A stretch of DNA of 64,000 nt from Nereocystis luetkeana (lineage: Eukaryota > Sar > Phaeophyceae > Laminariales > Laminariaceae), in NCBI GenBank assembly GCA_031213475.1, contig JARUPZ010000013.1:10642794-10706793 (forward strand). The letters run 5' to 3'. Position numbers and translations under genes: made by a program. The notes beneath the pieces were generated by a model. It was not told the origin of the DNA and searched no databases. It was given only the letters and a program-made list of their open reading frames with translations. Positions 1 to 12,344 of the stretch are shown piece after piece (the stretch's first letter is position 1; every line of letters begins with the position of its first letter).

Positions 1-1750
1 TCAGGACTTTTATATATAGGTGTCCCTGCGAATTTTCTCCAGTGAAGACCGGGTGTGGGGGACAGGGAGCAAACCAGCTCTACCCAGATTTTCTTCGTGA
101 CATGCCGATTTGGCTAGTTTTATCTCCCGAAAAGTCTTGAAGTGGACGATCTCAGAATGGGTACGTACCCCACTTCAGTCTCTATGGCAGGTATCACTAT
201 ACCTTCAAGTTGAGAACAATCCGTGCCAGGTACCAGGTACAACATAATACTGTTGTTGTACGGTATACACACGTCCATCCCGTCTATTAATTTTCACTGC
301 TTTCTCCAGCTTCCCCCCACTCCGAACTCAGATCCGGGGTCACACATAACAGCGGGGATATCTCACCCTCCTTTCCCTCTTGAGGTGCGTGTCCTTACTT
401 TTATACCGACAAGAGATGGGCGTTTCCATTCCCTCCTCGACTCGCGTCGACTTGAGCATACACCTCCGGTAGATGTGACTGTTTTCTGCATCGATTTCTG
501 GACAACAGCAAAAAGTCCCTTGGAGGAGGGCTCGAAGTAGCGAAATCGACCTGAGTAATACAGTACTACCGGTACTTGGAAGGTTTACCATAACTAGATA
601 TGCAAACGGGGGGCGCCTGGTTGTATATTCGAAACATGAAAAATAAAATAAAACAACTCACAGCTGTGACATCGACTTTCTATCCGCCCTCGAAAACCAT
701 CGTTGCAAGCTTGGCGCGGTACTTATTAATAGTAGTGCTACCCCGACCAAAGCATGCACAGTGGTATGTAGGTGCAACATATACGCATATATATACTATT
801 AATAGATGTATATCAGGTATGTGTGAGCGTGCCAGGAATCCATCATGAACAAAATCGAGCAATCGATCAACGGGGGTCCAAAATAGCTTTTACACTACTG
901 TACCTGGTACGTACGTATTCTTCGAAGCAAAATCTGGCATTTTATCTTTCAACATCCATATCCAGGGATGCGTGGTACCGGTCCCGGTTCGTGAACGGTT
1001 CGCAAATCCGTGTACACGCCGATCTCGGAAAAATCGCCGTCCTTACAGTTAGTTGAAGGTTTGGTAGCGACCCCTACGTAAAAGAGCCTCCACGTGGACG
1101 CTGGAAACCTCTCATGTTAACGTATTATCACAAGCGGGTGATAGCTACCCATCCCATACTGCAGGCTTTCAAGTACGAGCGATATGTTGAGTGCGGCATC
1201 CCGCAGTTGCCCATCTTGCGGATATTACAGAAAGGTTCGGTAGGTTCGCGCCTCGCACTCTTATCTCTAATCTGCGGCAGCATATATCCCTGACCACTAA
1301 CAACCAGGTACTAAAGTATACAATCATCTGTACGTATTAAACAGTACCAGGCACCTACTATTGATATTCATAGTACTGGGCGCAAGCCCATTTTTCATGC
1401 ACCCACACAGGACTCTGGCTACGGGCTATAGATGATGGCAATGAGTTAATCCTCTATATTGTGATACCATCAGCAACAGCAGCACGAAGAGCAGCCGCAC
1501 ATCCGCCGCGAACACCCAACACCTCCCCCTCGAACTGCCCGCTCAAGGCATCATCGACAGATCCACAGGCACCAACTTCAATATGGTCGGTCGCCATTTC
1601 ACAGTTTCTCACTGGGCAAGTAACACGCAACTCTGAAAGACCGCACGCACACAAGGACATTACACTTCACACCCGCCGGTCCCCCAGAGCAACTGCCGGT
1701 AATTACATAACATAATCGCAACCGGTCATTTTTGGCCGTATCATACCAAA
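1..1750. other. Intergenic stretch with no recognised gene
   Basis: All frames are short and show no protein family I know. Palindromic TACCAGGTA-type words occur (for example 227-241 and 1313-1322). One - strand open frame at 1454-1660 has codon use that looks mildly protein-like (alanine- and glycine-rich end), but it has no recognisable motif, and the + strand is also open there, so I do not call it a gene. Confidence 0.5.
285..480 (+). repeat. Dispersed repeat family J, diverged copy
   Basis: A C/T-rich segment contains 'ccggggtcaca' followed by a run of cctcctttcc-like sequence and a cgactcgcgtcgactt-like end. The same order of words recurs at 42,775-42,960 and 61,300-61,450, so this is a diverged dispersed repeat. 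The frames in it are not conserved between copies. Confidence 0.45.
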
Positions 1751-1754
1751 TTTA

Positions 1755-1978
1755 GTTTTAGTGTGCGAGGGCAGCCAGAGGCGGGTCAGTCTAAGGCGCT
1801 AATAAACCTTGGTCGCCTAGCTTCGGCCTTAATCTAATAGTTCAACTATAGGGGGCGGTTAGGGGCGGTCAGTCAAAGGGTCGAACCGCGGTCTCCTATA
1901 CTATAAACAAGTCTATTAGTACAGGGACCGTCAAGGGGAGCCAGTCAGGAGCCGTCAGTCAAGGCGTCATACGGCTCT
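1755..1978 (+). repeat. Dispersed repeat family I (GGTCAGTCAA / ACCGCGGTCTCCTA)
   Basis: The segment repeats the words cggtcagtcaa and aaccgcggtctcctat internally. Related copies lie at 33,768-33,975 and about 62,555-62,605. No coding potential is seen. The class is unknown. Confidence 0.55.
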
Positions 1979-2269
1979 CCCTAGGAAAGTTGCTTGGTAA
2001 ACAAGCTCACCTCCTTCTGAGAGGAGGCGGCGGTCGATGCAACGCCTCCATAGCCTGCGCTTGAACTTCGGCGGACCTCGTCGCTGCAAGCCCTCGCCGC
2101 CCCCCACTCCCCGAAGCCGGGCCATCGCGGAGAGCGGACGGGGGCGTTTCCGTTGTCAGGCTGGTGGCGCGGCGATGCCTCGCAGAGGGCGGTGTCTGGA
2201 ATGATCCTTGGGGGCAGGAGCACCTGCTTCCGCTGTGTCGCCTCGGGGAGTGATACCTGCGGTGGCGGG

Positions 2270-2970
2270 TGGGAGGTATTAGTTGTAACGGTTGGGAAGT
2301 GGAGGCGTTATTAGAACGGTCAGGAGGGTGCAGGCGGTCTTTGCAACGGTCGGGAAGAGGGAATGGTGGAGGCGTTATTTGCAACAGTCAAGAAGAGGGA
2401 TGGGTGCACGCGCCGGACAGGTCACCATATACACAATATATCATCAAGATCCTAAGATGCCGTTATGATACGTGCAGGATCTGTATAGTACAGATCCAAC
2501 CCAGGAACCATCTTCTAGATCATGCAGGTTATACGGCTCCCATCCGGTGACATGAGCTAGATCATACAGATCATACAGATCATACAGATCAGGGGTATAC
2601 CTTCCCTGAAAGACCTAGATCATTGAATGGGAAGTGGTGATCTGTCCGAGGTGTGGAAGGGTGGAGGCGTTATTTGTACTTCGGGAAGAGGAAAGGGTAG
2701 AGGCGGCATTTGCAGCGGTCGGGAAGGGGGAACGGTGGAGGTGGTATCTGACGGTCGGGAAGAGGGAAGGGTGGAGGCGTCATTTGCAACGGTCGGGAAA
2801 AGGGGAAGATGGAGGCGGTTTTTGCAACGGTCGGGAAGAGGGAACGGTGGAGGCGCTTTTTGTAACGGTCGGGGATTGAGAAGGGTGGATGCGGTTTTTG
2901 TAACGGTCGGAACGAGGGAACGGTGGAGGCGTCATTTGCAACGATCGCGAAGAGGGAAGAGAGGGAGGGG
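2270..2970. repeat. Minisatellite of about 40-45 bp, interrupted by another element
   Basis: Tandem units built around 'ggtcgggaagagggaacgg' and 'tggaggcgttatttgcaac' fill 2270-2420 and 2625-2970. The open frames across it on both strands are repeats of the same peptide and are not genes. The array is split by a copy of the GATC-rich element at 2438-2656, so the array predates that insertion or the two expanded together. Confidence 0.8.
2438..2656. mobile_element. GATC-rich element (family E), copy 1
   Basis: The copy carries the family core (a 'gccgttatga' word beside 'gcaggatctgta'), repeated 'catacagat' words and the right end 'gatctgtccgaggtgtgg'. It sits inside the minisatellite at 2270-2970. 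It is non-coding. Confidence 0.65.
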
Positions 2971-2989
2971 GAAGAAAGAAAGAAAAAGC

Positions 2990-4170
2990 ATGATGGTGAT
3001 AGGTTCGGAGTATAAGGAGATATCTGGTAGTATGCGACCACGCGACCACATTCGGGGTCAAAATGCAACCACGTGACCACAATTCGGGATCACAATATTT
3101 TTCAACATTTTCATTTTCGTCTCCCCGAATTCGGAAAATAAATAACTACCTCTATTTCCTGTACTACTACTACATTTTGCGTGCATACTGCTTTTTTTCG
3201 TTTTTGGCATCGTTCTTTTCATGTATTGCACTTGGAAATACCAGGTACGAAGTACCAGGTATAAAATACCAGGTACTTTAGTATCGAAATAGGATGTTAT
3301 TCGTATTATAGTTATATTCGTACGTACGTATTATAGTATAATGATTTTTATAGGAATATACCAGGTAGTAGGTACCAGGTACCTGGTATACGATACCTGG
3401 TATGTTATTTTTTTTGTATTTAATAGGTCGTACTCGTACGTACGGTGTGTTTGTTTTCGGAAGAACCCTGATGCAAAAGTTATCCCACACTAACTCCAAG
3501 TTGTTTGTCCCCAAAAACGATGCCGTAAGCAAGCGAGTTGAGGGCCAACATTCAACCGATATATACTTCCAGATTCACGCAGAAAGTAGATGAAGGTAAA
3601 AAAGGGCTTCGAAATTTCGATACTTGACGAACTTCGTAACTTTGGATCAAAAGTCGGACCCTAAAAAACGCGAAACCAGAAGCGGGAGAGCGAACAAAAA
3701 AAAATGGAGCGCTCGTTTCTTAAGCTGTTTGTGTATCATAGTGATGAGACCTGTTACCCATCTCACGTGTTTCTTGTCTCGCCTGATGACGTCGAATGTT
3801 GCCGATCCATGGGGACCGCGGAAACCCGCCCAGAAACAGAAAATAAAGGAGAAAATAAACCAAACGAGTGTACGAGGTCGTTTCGGCTATATATAAAAGT
3901 ATATACCTGGTAAATATTTTTTTTTAAAAAACATCACTTTTACTTTCCAGCCAACTCGTAGGCTTTACCCTCAGCGATCTTCTGGACGAGCCGCGGTCAC
4001 AGGTGTCGTCCCTTTTCCCCCCGGGTACGTGTCTTTACTTTTTGTCGCGCATAGGGTTCATTTCAGCATTCCCACTGCTCGCTGGTCTTCATCGAGTGCA
4101 GCTACGTAACTCAATCTCGCGCGCTTTCCGCTAATCACATTTTTTACGCAATAAAAAGTCCATACGAGCA
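2990..4170. other. Intergenic, AT-rich, TACCAGGTA cluster
   Basis: No gene is recognised. A tight cluster of the word TACCAGGTA and its complement fills 3237-3410. The rest is unique-looking AT-rich sequence. Confidence 0.45.
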
Positions 4171-4171
4171 T

Positions 4172-4252
4172 GCACTCGGTGAGACTTAAACCCACGCAAT
4201 TGATCTTGATAGGCAAGCGGACCGCCTACCAAGCCACCGGGGACGCCTACGA
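4172..4252 (-). other. tRNA-like segment (possible tRNA pseudogene or tRNA-derived remnant)
   Basis: Read on the - strand, there is a box-A-like 'ggtggcttggtagg' and, about 40 bases on, a box-B-like 'ggtttaagtctcacc' with a five-pair T stem. The acceptor stem pairs only partly (two mismatches plus wobbles), and I could not fold a standard seven-base anticodon loop. I therefore do not call a functional tRNA or assign an amino acid. Confidence 0.3.
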
Positions 4253-4315
4253 GTATATATACTCACTCGTATAATAATAGTAGTGATTTTGGATTCGGGA
4301 TCGTGTTTTTCAACC

Positions 4316-4411
4316 CTTTTAGGACTGTTAGGACTGCAGTCCCGTTTGGGGCAAAAAACACTCACAATCTGAATGGTTTGTCTCCAAAAAGGGACTGCAG
4401 CTCTAAAATGC
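4316..4411. mobile_element. Hairpin MITE A, diverged copy
   Basis: The inverted arms 'aggactgcagtcccgttt' and 'aaaagggactgcagctct' flank a short centre containing 'caatctgaatggtttgtc'. This is a diverged copy of the roughly 95-bp TTAA-ended family best seen at 17,483-17,580. Confidence 0.65.
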
Positions 4412-4524
4412 GCGCTGCGGCAGCCATTGCTGCGGAACTTCTGCGGATGAGATATATGTGTACTACGCGGTTGTGCCCATGGGCTGGCTCATCGGCGATC
4501 TCCATACTAGCCCACTAGCCATCA

Positions 4525-5540
4525 AAACATGTCAGGAGACAGCACTTTCCCCCCTTGACGGGCAGCAAATTTAACTTTGGCTTGACATGCCTTGACCGAC
4601 ACCAAACTACGTACTAGGTTTTGGTATGGAACACTCGGCTCTACAGCCTTGACAGCGCACGTCTTGCCTTGCTTGACATGCCTCATGACTGCTGACATAT
4701 TTGTTCATGTACGCCTATTAATACGTGTAAGTGTGTCCCCGTCGTTTATTAATAGTTATCGTATCGTAATACAAGCCTATATACCCGTATAAAATAAGAT
4801 GACAAGAGCACCAGCGTGTTTGTATAAAGCAAACAGGTGAAAAATAGCGTAGGGTCCTGTTCCAACAACAAAGCACGCAGGCTTGGGGTGACAAATTGCT
4901 GTCTTTAATATCAAAAGGGTGTGAGGACAGGAGGGGGGGGGGGGGGGGGGGGGGCGGGGGCTATATATCCTAATCTGGGAAGAAAAAACAATGGAAAAAT
5001 GGTCAACATCATGTTTACCGAGATGTGTGCTTGTCGTGTTTGCTTGTTCGACGAGATGGTGCGGCCGAAGTATGAGAAGAAGAAAGACTGCATAAAACAT
5101 AGCAGGAGCTACAACACAGCAGTGCCTGTGATACAAACTAAGAGTAAGTTTGCAAAATGGTCAACTTTTGTTGGTAAATGTTGTCAGGTACCTGGTAATG
5201 TTTACCGAGATGTGTGCTGGTCGTGTTTGTTTGCTTGATTGACTATTAATAGATGTACGCCGGAGTATGAGCAGAAGAAAAGACTCGTATCGTACATACC
5301 ACAAGGCAGCAGTACCTGTGATATAAACTACGAGTGAGTTTCGGTATACCCCACTTGCACAGGAGAGAGCCGTAGCATTTTCACCCATTGACAGACAGCA
5401 AATTTGCCGTGACATGCCTTGACTAACACCAAACTACTAGGTTTTAGTCGGGAATAGCTGTTAATAGTCATGAACACTCGGCCCTACAACCTTGACAGCG
5501 CACATTTTGGCTTGCTTGACATGTCTCTTGACATCTTTGA
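4525..5540. repeat. Nested duplications with a poly(G) tract
   Basis: Two related segments (4525-4700 and 5345-5540) share 'gacatgccttgac', 'caccaaacta', 'actaggtttt' and 'ccttgacagcgcac'. Between them is a tandem duplication (about 4990-5150 and 5155-5340) sharing 'tttaccgagatgtgtgct' and 'gtatgag'. A G run of more than 20 bases starts near 4932. A third, inverted copy of the flanking segment lies at 10,950-11,100. There are no credible reading frames. Confidence 0.65.
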
Positions 5541-7470
5541 CTCGTACCCTCTGGTGGCCCTTTTCCCATACCAATCTCATGATACGATATGTCGAGTACG
5601 GAATTTCGTACGTGGATATTTTTCGGGAAAAATCATACCAGGTACTAAAAGCAAGACAAAACAGACACCAATACCAGGTACCTGGTATTTATTTTGGTAC
5701 GTTGAAAGCCAAAGTCGAAAGGCATGGCATCACCAACGGTCCGTCCCATCATGAGCAAAAAAAAAACTAAGACTGCTTGCTGTCCAGACAAGCGGCGCAG
5801 CTGCTATTAATACCATGGGTCGGCAGTGGAACAAGCATGCATGCATGAGCAAAAAAAACACCCGGCCTAGTGAGGCCCATGCTCAGAGTCAGCTCGCACT
5901 CTCCCTCGTCGCCGTAATTTTGCGAGTATCTACCCTGTCCTCTTGAGGTTCGACATACAACATATCTGGGATCATAGAACGACTTGATCCAGGTACGAGA
6001 AACATCGGACGACGGTGCTGCTGCTGTACTGGTTTATACGGGTATTTCGGTATTTCACGTATATTCCGGTACCTCTCAAATCTTAGCATATTTGGACCAG
6101 AAACAAGCTTCATTCGTACCTGGTATAGACACCAGCTCTGGCCCCTGGGCGCGTCTACGAGACAAGGCAAAAAAAAAACGAAGACGAGCTGGGATATGGG
6201 GTGGGTGGAGATGGGGATGGTGAGGCTACCTCGAACCGCAAGCGGCGTAGCCATGGCCCCCCGAGCTCCGTATATGCCAGTGTCGACTGTCGGCACGCCT
6301 GCAACTCGCTACTATTTTACCACTACTGCTGTGCTCACTCTACAGCAGTAGTAGGATACGTGTACAACAATAGTAGTAGACAGCAGACGGAAACCGAAAC
6401 GCATCAACCACGACAGGCACCTAAAAAGACAACTTACCCCGACGAGGTTCCTCGCCTCTGGGTGTTTAGAGGCAGGGGAGCAGGAGGAGGTGGGCTCGAC
6501 AGCGCTTCAGGGTGCTGGGGGGCGCTGTGCGAGCGGCGGTGTGCGCTCCGCTCCATCGCTAACCGACCCGGCGCGTCTGTCAGTTGCATCCAAGCTACCG
6601 CCGGTGAGTGTTGGGCGAAGTGATCATCTCTCCTTTCCATCGGCCCTCCTCGCTGGCCGGGCTATGTTTCGCTTTTTTTTCTACGACCAGCTGCTGGGTC
6701 CGTCACCGAGCTTTTCCAGACTCTCAGGCAGTCCGACGTCGGTCATTCACCCCAGCGGCATTTCACTTCCTACTCTCTGTCCCACCCGATGAAGGCACGG
6801 CCGTTCCGCTTGCCTTCTGCCCTGCCATCTCCTTCCCCCTTCCCTGATGATTTCTTATTGGCTAAATTATTCCGACCGGAGCAACCCCTGTCCCCTACCG
6901 CGTGTCGTATTCAACACCGTACACGATGAACTCCCGACAAAATTATGTTTTACCAGATCATGACTCATGACAGCACGTAGCAGGTAGAAAAGGTCATCAG
7001 ACAAGACTAGCCTCTCTACAGCAGTTGTCTGGTCGGTTATGGTGGCCGTTGCGTTCGCTACCGCAAGTGCTCTGCTGGCGAGTGCTGAGTATGTGTGGCC
7101 AGTCACAGGTCAGACCCTCCTTGATGCGGGTTATGTTTGCATATATCTGTCAGTATACGACACCGATTTAGGTTTTACAAGTACTATTATTTGATAATAG
7201 AGCACCGGTACCAGATACGGGTATCACATCGACCTGGCCAGGCACAACCACGGCAGCAGAGCTTTAGCATACATGCACACCTCGTAGCTTGGGTCAAGAA
7301 TCGCCATGATTCTTCGGCGAAAGAATAGGTATGTTCAATGTTAATCATTGTCGAACACATCTCGGCAGAAGGTGCGCGGTCGTGAGTAGGCAGCGTTCGT
7401 ACCCTGCCATTGGTTGCAACTTGCGAGAACGACGCAATCGGTCAATCATACTGCTGGTGTTGCAGCTCGT
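5541..7470. other. Intergenic; one GC-rich unassigned stretch
   Basis: No family is recognised. At 6440-6605 the sequence is GC-rich and open in two frames up to a good splice-donor-like 'gtgagtgttgg' at 6604, so it could be an exon. Neither frame resembles a known protein, so it is only flagged. Confidence 0.35.
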
Positions 7471-7472
7471 AG

Positions 7473-7597
<125 letters not shown>

Positions 7598-8193
7598 GCT
7601 ACTGCCTCTGCCGCTGATGCTGCTGTTCGTGGCAGCCCATTTCGCCTGCGGCTGAGGCGGGCTGCAAGTTCCTCCACAACACAAGTTTCTCCACTACTTT
7701 TTCTACCATTTCTAGGCACACCATGATACAGCAGAAGCAGCAGCAGCAGTATGATACCCCGAGTTCCGAGGGATTTCCCGGTATTATTATGCTTGTAGTC
7801 AGGTGGTCAGGCCAGAATTCGGCAGCAGGCCGAGGGTACAGGAACACTTTTATTACTCGTACTGCACTGCTGTACATACACCTACTACTGCTGTGTAACT
7901 CTGACTTTATTTCCAAGTGTTACGTCCCCCCAGCTGGAGCGCAGTCCTACAGGTGAAATAAGTGCGGCGTTAACATTTGCAGGATGATCATCGTATATAC
8001 TCGAAGTATGTACTTTATTTAGTATTAATAGTAAAGTCACCCATCGACCCTACTGCTTGTAGCCGCCTTTACCCTACTCAACATTGACCCACCTTATAAC
8101 CCTAACCCCAACCTTGACCCATAATATTCTATACGACGTCATCCTAAATGTTAATTTTGTGTTGGGGTAAAAAACACTCGTCATGTATGGTGT

Positions 8194-8886
8194 ATGATTA
8201 CCGGTACGGATGACAACCTCACTTGTTGTTCTCTCCTACGCTCATCATCAGACGTCCAGGGTTCGCGCTCCGGCCACCGATGCGGTACGAGTTTTTATGG
8301 CACTTTTTCCGGTCCCAACGGCAGCAAGGACTGCTGTCGACACGAGTACCGAATTCGAAGCCGTGAAAACGGTCTCATGATGACGACAACATCCTCAAGA
8401 TCTCCCAGACCTTCACATTGTGACATCGGGAACATGTGTACTACTACCACGCGCATCGGCAACGAGCACGACAGCCACAACCATAGCGAGGGTGGGGGTG
8501 GTAATGTACCAGTACGTCGGCCGACACGCCTCCGAGGCAGAGTCGACAGCGCGAAAGCGGAAGAACTGGTTGCTGGGCTGGGATTCAACGTTGCAGGCTC
8601 CGCGACTTCGTCGCCACCGCCATCATCATCATCACCCCCACCATCCCCGGACGCCCGCAGAGGTCAACGAAGGAGGCGTGCCGACGGTGCCATTCTAACC
8701 CCGGTGGGGGAAGGGAACGACGATGACGGCCAGGTGAACGCTGGCGGCCGCGAGGTGCGCGCAGTAATAGTGGTGATGGTCATGAGATGGTGCGGTTGTG
8801 GTTGTGCGGGCTGTGGGCAGTGGGGTGGGGTGATGGTGTACCTGGTATTGTACTGGGCGTTGGAGCCTATCATACTACCGTGTTAA
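8194..8886 (+). CDS. Unassigned open frame (possible disordered N-terminal exon)
   Basis: A 230-codon open frame starts with ATG. It is rich in Ser, Pro, Arg, His and Gly, with low-complexity stretches and no recognised domain. It is one of the longest non-satellite open frames left of the PhyH gene and lies on the same strand, so it could be an upstream exon of that gene. Its composition resembles the disordered first exon of the helicase gene at 49,796. No splice link to 12,665 could be established, and it may be a chance frame. Confidence 0.2.
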   Translation: MITGTDDNLTCCSLLRSSSDVQGSRSGHRCGTSFYGTFSGPNGSKDCCRHEYRIRSRENGLMMTTTSSRSPRPSHCDIGNMCTTTTRIGNEHDSHNHSEGGGGNVPVRRPTRLRGRVDSAKAEELVAGLGFNVAGSATSSPPPSSSSPPPSPDARRGQRRRRADGAILTPVGEGNDDDGQVNAGGREVRAVIVVMVMRWCGCGCAGCGQWGGVMVYLVLYWALEPIILPC

Positions 8887-8894
8887 TAGGTGTT

Positions 8895-10140
8895 GTGTGT
8901 GTTCTTCACATTCAACCGTTACGGCAGGATTGAAAATTCTGCCCATCCACTTCTAGCACATACTCGTACAGCGCCCACGCTGATTCCTCGTATACCAGAT
9001 ACAAGTTATATTGTATACTCCTATTAAAAATAGTACGAACTGGGTCCAGCGAGATGCATACGTAGCGTCTCACCTTCAGACCCTCAAACAATGAGTACAT
9101 TGGATTACTCGAGATTGAAGATACCCACATGACCGCATCAACTAGGGGGGCGTATCGGTGAAGCATTATTGTGAATCGGAGCTATTATATACTTCGTGAG
9201 ATGGAGGCAATTGTTTGAACATTTGATTGTTTGAGCTGGCGGAGAATGAAGAAACACAGAATTTTCAGGATTTTAGGCGCAACTAAGGATTTGTTTTTTC
9301 TTTTTGGTGGTCATGCGACAACATGTATTATTGCTTGGCTCGTGATGTTATCGCACCAGCACACTACTTGATGTTTGTTGGTCTCGGTTGACATTCGATG
9401 TGGTTCAGAGGGGAACACCATTTCAATTGGCGAAGTAGTCCTTCGTTAGACCTGTTTTCGGTTGATTTTGGGGCTATTCTTGACCAAATTGCTCAATTTC
9501 CTACCAATCGTATCAAAATATTTTTTAACCAACAATCATTTTTGCACCAGGGTTTTCGATGATTGAAAAATAAAAATTGGCATGGTTGTTATTCATGAAA
9601 AATCGCGAGACGTGAGGAATGGTCTTCCCTTCTTTTTTTTCGCGTGCGTCAGGTGAGGGAGGTCACAGCAGTTGCCGAAAAATCCCTGAAAAACGTAAAC
9701 TCGCGCCTGAAAACGAAAAAAAGACAGCCCTCGGTGTTTCGTAGTTGCCAGGGAGAACACAGGAACACAACCATGCGAATTTTGTTTCCCAACTCTCAAA
9801 AACCATGGCGCAAGTTACGAAGTCAAAAGGTGATCGCCTGCCCCTGGAACTACTAAAGACAAGACTGCAGCTTGTGGACTGAGTAAAGTACTCGGAAACC
9901 TCCGCCGGGTGTTCTCGTTTTCTCACTCTAACGCATCGCCCGCTTGAGCGTCATATATATGTTGGGCTATCTTTTGACATTTGGTAGTTGTCATGGTGTT
10001 CTGACTACTCCGTAGCCGCACACGACAGCCTCCAAATTCTAGCAGGGAGGAAACAAATGGTATGGGGTCCACCCGCCCTACAGCCGCACACCACGACCGC
10101 CTGGTACATGATGATATTTACGCACAGCAGTTCTTACTCT
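8895..10140. other. Intergenic, nothing recognised
   Basis: Only short frames on both strands. A fragment at 8895-8930 ('gttcttcacattcaaccgtt') matches the start of repeat family K seen at 11,640 and 12,345. Otherwise I see no repeats or genes. Confidence 0.4.
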
Positions 10141-10144
10141 AATT

Positions 10145-10234
10145 AACCCTTTTAGAACCGCCCTCCCATATGTGGGGACAAAACACTCTAATTATAAGTA
10201 GTCTGTCCCAAAAACGGGACCGGGGTCCTTAAAA
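10145..10234. mobile_element. Hairpin MITE A, diverged copy
   Basis: It begins 'taacccttttagaaccg' and shows 'tgtggggacaaa', 'agtagtctgtccc' and a closing 'gggtccttaaaatt', the layout of the MITE A family. Several arm positions have changed. Confidence 0.65.
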
Positions 10235-10439
10235 TTAATAAGAGTACGGGATATCTATTACTATTGAAAGTGAGCAAACGATTGAATGCTATTTTTTTTT
10301 TTTCTTTTTCTCTTTCGATTTGTCTACTTTGTTTTTTGTTTTCTCTTTGATCGTTTCTTTTCGTTTCTCTATTTCATAGATTGTGTATGTCGTGCCTGTC
10401 GTATCTATTAATATTTAGTATCATGACATGGCATTGCAT

Positions 10440-10620
10440 TGCCCACTGCAGTGCTTACTGCATACCAGGTACCAGGTACGTGGCAACGTAGTGTTTCTGT
10501 GGCGTGGCTTTGTGACCACACAACTTGTATCTCTTCTAGGATTGAAGAATCGGCACGGACACTGGTTGTGCTGGATGTCGACGGGTAGAAAGAACGGTTC
10601 AATGTGAAGAACACACACAC
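10440..10620 (-). repeat. Dispersed repeat family K, copy 1 (inverted)
   Basis: Read on the - strand it gives 'ttcacattgaaccgttc', 'ctacccgtcgaca' and 'gattcttcaatcctag', matching 11,640-11,800 and 12,345-12,500 in the same order. It is a dispersed non-coding repeat of unknown class. Confidence 0.6.
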
Positions 10621-10949
10621 GCACACATGAAAGGCAGGCTAAGATTTTCTGTGAAAATAAAAAAATCGGGAGCTGTTGTCCTGAAGTTAGCATGTTTAGC
10701 ACACATCCTTTCCCAGGTACCTGGTGCCAGGTAAGGAACCCAGTTCGACCCAGCATTCGTGTTTCTTTCGACTATGAAATCTACTATGAATACTGCTGTA
10801 CTACTATTAAATATTGATAGTGTAAGTGCACTGCTGTGCTGCACCGGTACATGATGCAGTGAGCAAGTGTATGACTCTGTGTGTTGTCGTTGTGCTGTTC
10901 TTCTCGCCTTCACCCATCGCCAACAGTCAGTCTTGTCTGTGATCACCAA

Positions 10950-11100
10950 AGATGTCGGGAGACATGTCACGCACGGCCAAACGTGCGCTGTCAAGGGTTT
11001 AGGACCGTTGTTCACACTAAAACCTGGACTGTTGGTGTCAAGGTAATGTTACTGTCTATCAAAAAAGTGTTGTCTCCTGACATCTTCGGTGGTCACGGGA
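10950..11100 (-). repeat. Third copy of the 4525/5345 repeat, inverted
   Basis: The - strand shows 'gtcaggagacaacac', 'caccaacagt', 'aggttttagtg' and 'ccttgacagcgcac' in the same order as the copies at 4525-4700 and 5345-5540. Confidence 0.55.
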
Positions 11101-11639
11101 CAGGCTCCAATAACTCGGGGAGAGGAAGAATACCCCAGGAATAACAAACACATCAATACCTGGTACGTACCAAGGTACATGGTACGTACAAAACAGTTAA
11201 TAACTGAAGCACATCGTACACCTCTAAGATACCTGGCTAGTGTAGCATAGTATTAATGGTACTCGTATGTGTGTTATTAACATCAAACTCGTGCTTGAGT
11301 ACGACTGGTACCTCGTACCTGGTACATGTATATTGGTGAAAGCGAGCAGGCGGAGTACTGACTGCAGATGATAGTAGTGCAGGCGAACAGGCGGGGTGAT
11401 GACTGCATGCAGATGATGCGTCGCAATCGCCTCCGCTTTGGTGTACGTATCGTATGCCTGGTATGTGTGTATATGATCTGAAAACTGACGTAAAAGGCCG
11501 ATCCAACCAGAGGGCCAAACTTAGCACAAATAATGGAACCTCGGGTTCTATCGAAATATCTTGGTATTTGTGTGTGGCCGGTCCTGCTTTTCGCTCCCTC
11601 AACCTCGTGAGCAGAGGTGGTCACGAAATTCTGTAGTAG

Positions 11640-11800
11640 AAGCTCCCAGAGCCTTGAGTGTGTTTTCACATTGAAACGTTATTTCTACCCGTCATCCACC
11701 ACAACAAGCGCCCGTGCCGATTCTTCAATTATGAATAGAGAGATGCAAGCTCTATGGGCACAAAACTACGACACAGAGATGCTACATTGTTTTGCAGTAA
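11640..11800 (+). repeat. Dispersed repeat family K, copy 2
   Basis: The shared words 'ttcacattgaaacg', 'tctacccgtc', 'gtgccgattcttc' and 'agagatgcaagct' match the other family K copies. Confidence 0.6.
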
Positions 11801-12344
11801 ACAGGGTAGACAATGTCTTAGGGTCTGATCTCCAACTTTAAGCTTGAAAAGACACTCCGGGCCTCTGGCGAGGCGGCGGTAGTATTAGAAAACCGGGAGT
11901 GCCCGAGGACATGCGCGTTCCGAGCGGATACGGCGTACATCTGTGCCGCACAGCGTATGAGATGAGACCTAACCGCCGAGAACCTTTCCCCGTGGTCACA
12001 GTTTCGGTTGAAGGCGTGGGGGGCAGTCTGTCGCTCTCCGCGCCCCGTATGAGGCCCACTCTGCAAGGCCATTTGCGGACGGCAGAGCTGCCGAGCCATT
12101 CCACGATCCTTTGTACTATTCATAGTGTGGAAACCCCATAAGTCGAATATTCGGCACCTCCGGCAAACGGCTAATAACTAGTTGGTGCCTTAAGTCTTGC
12201 CGACTCACAGCCTTAGCATTTGGAGAATCGTTCATGGTATACAATACCTGGTATAGATTAACCTCGGCCGGCGGCCGCAGAATCGACTTCAGCCAGCTCG
12301 AAAGGGGTACTGTAACTTTTTTGGGGCACGGTGTAACATAGAAA

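Noticed and set aside
1454-1660. 68-codon - strand frame that looks mildly protein-like
   Set aside because: No motif, no neighbour exons and an equally open + strand frame; not enough to call a gene.
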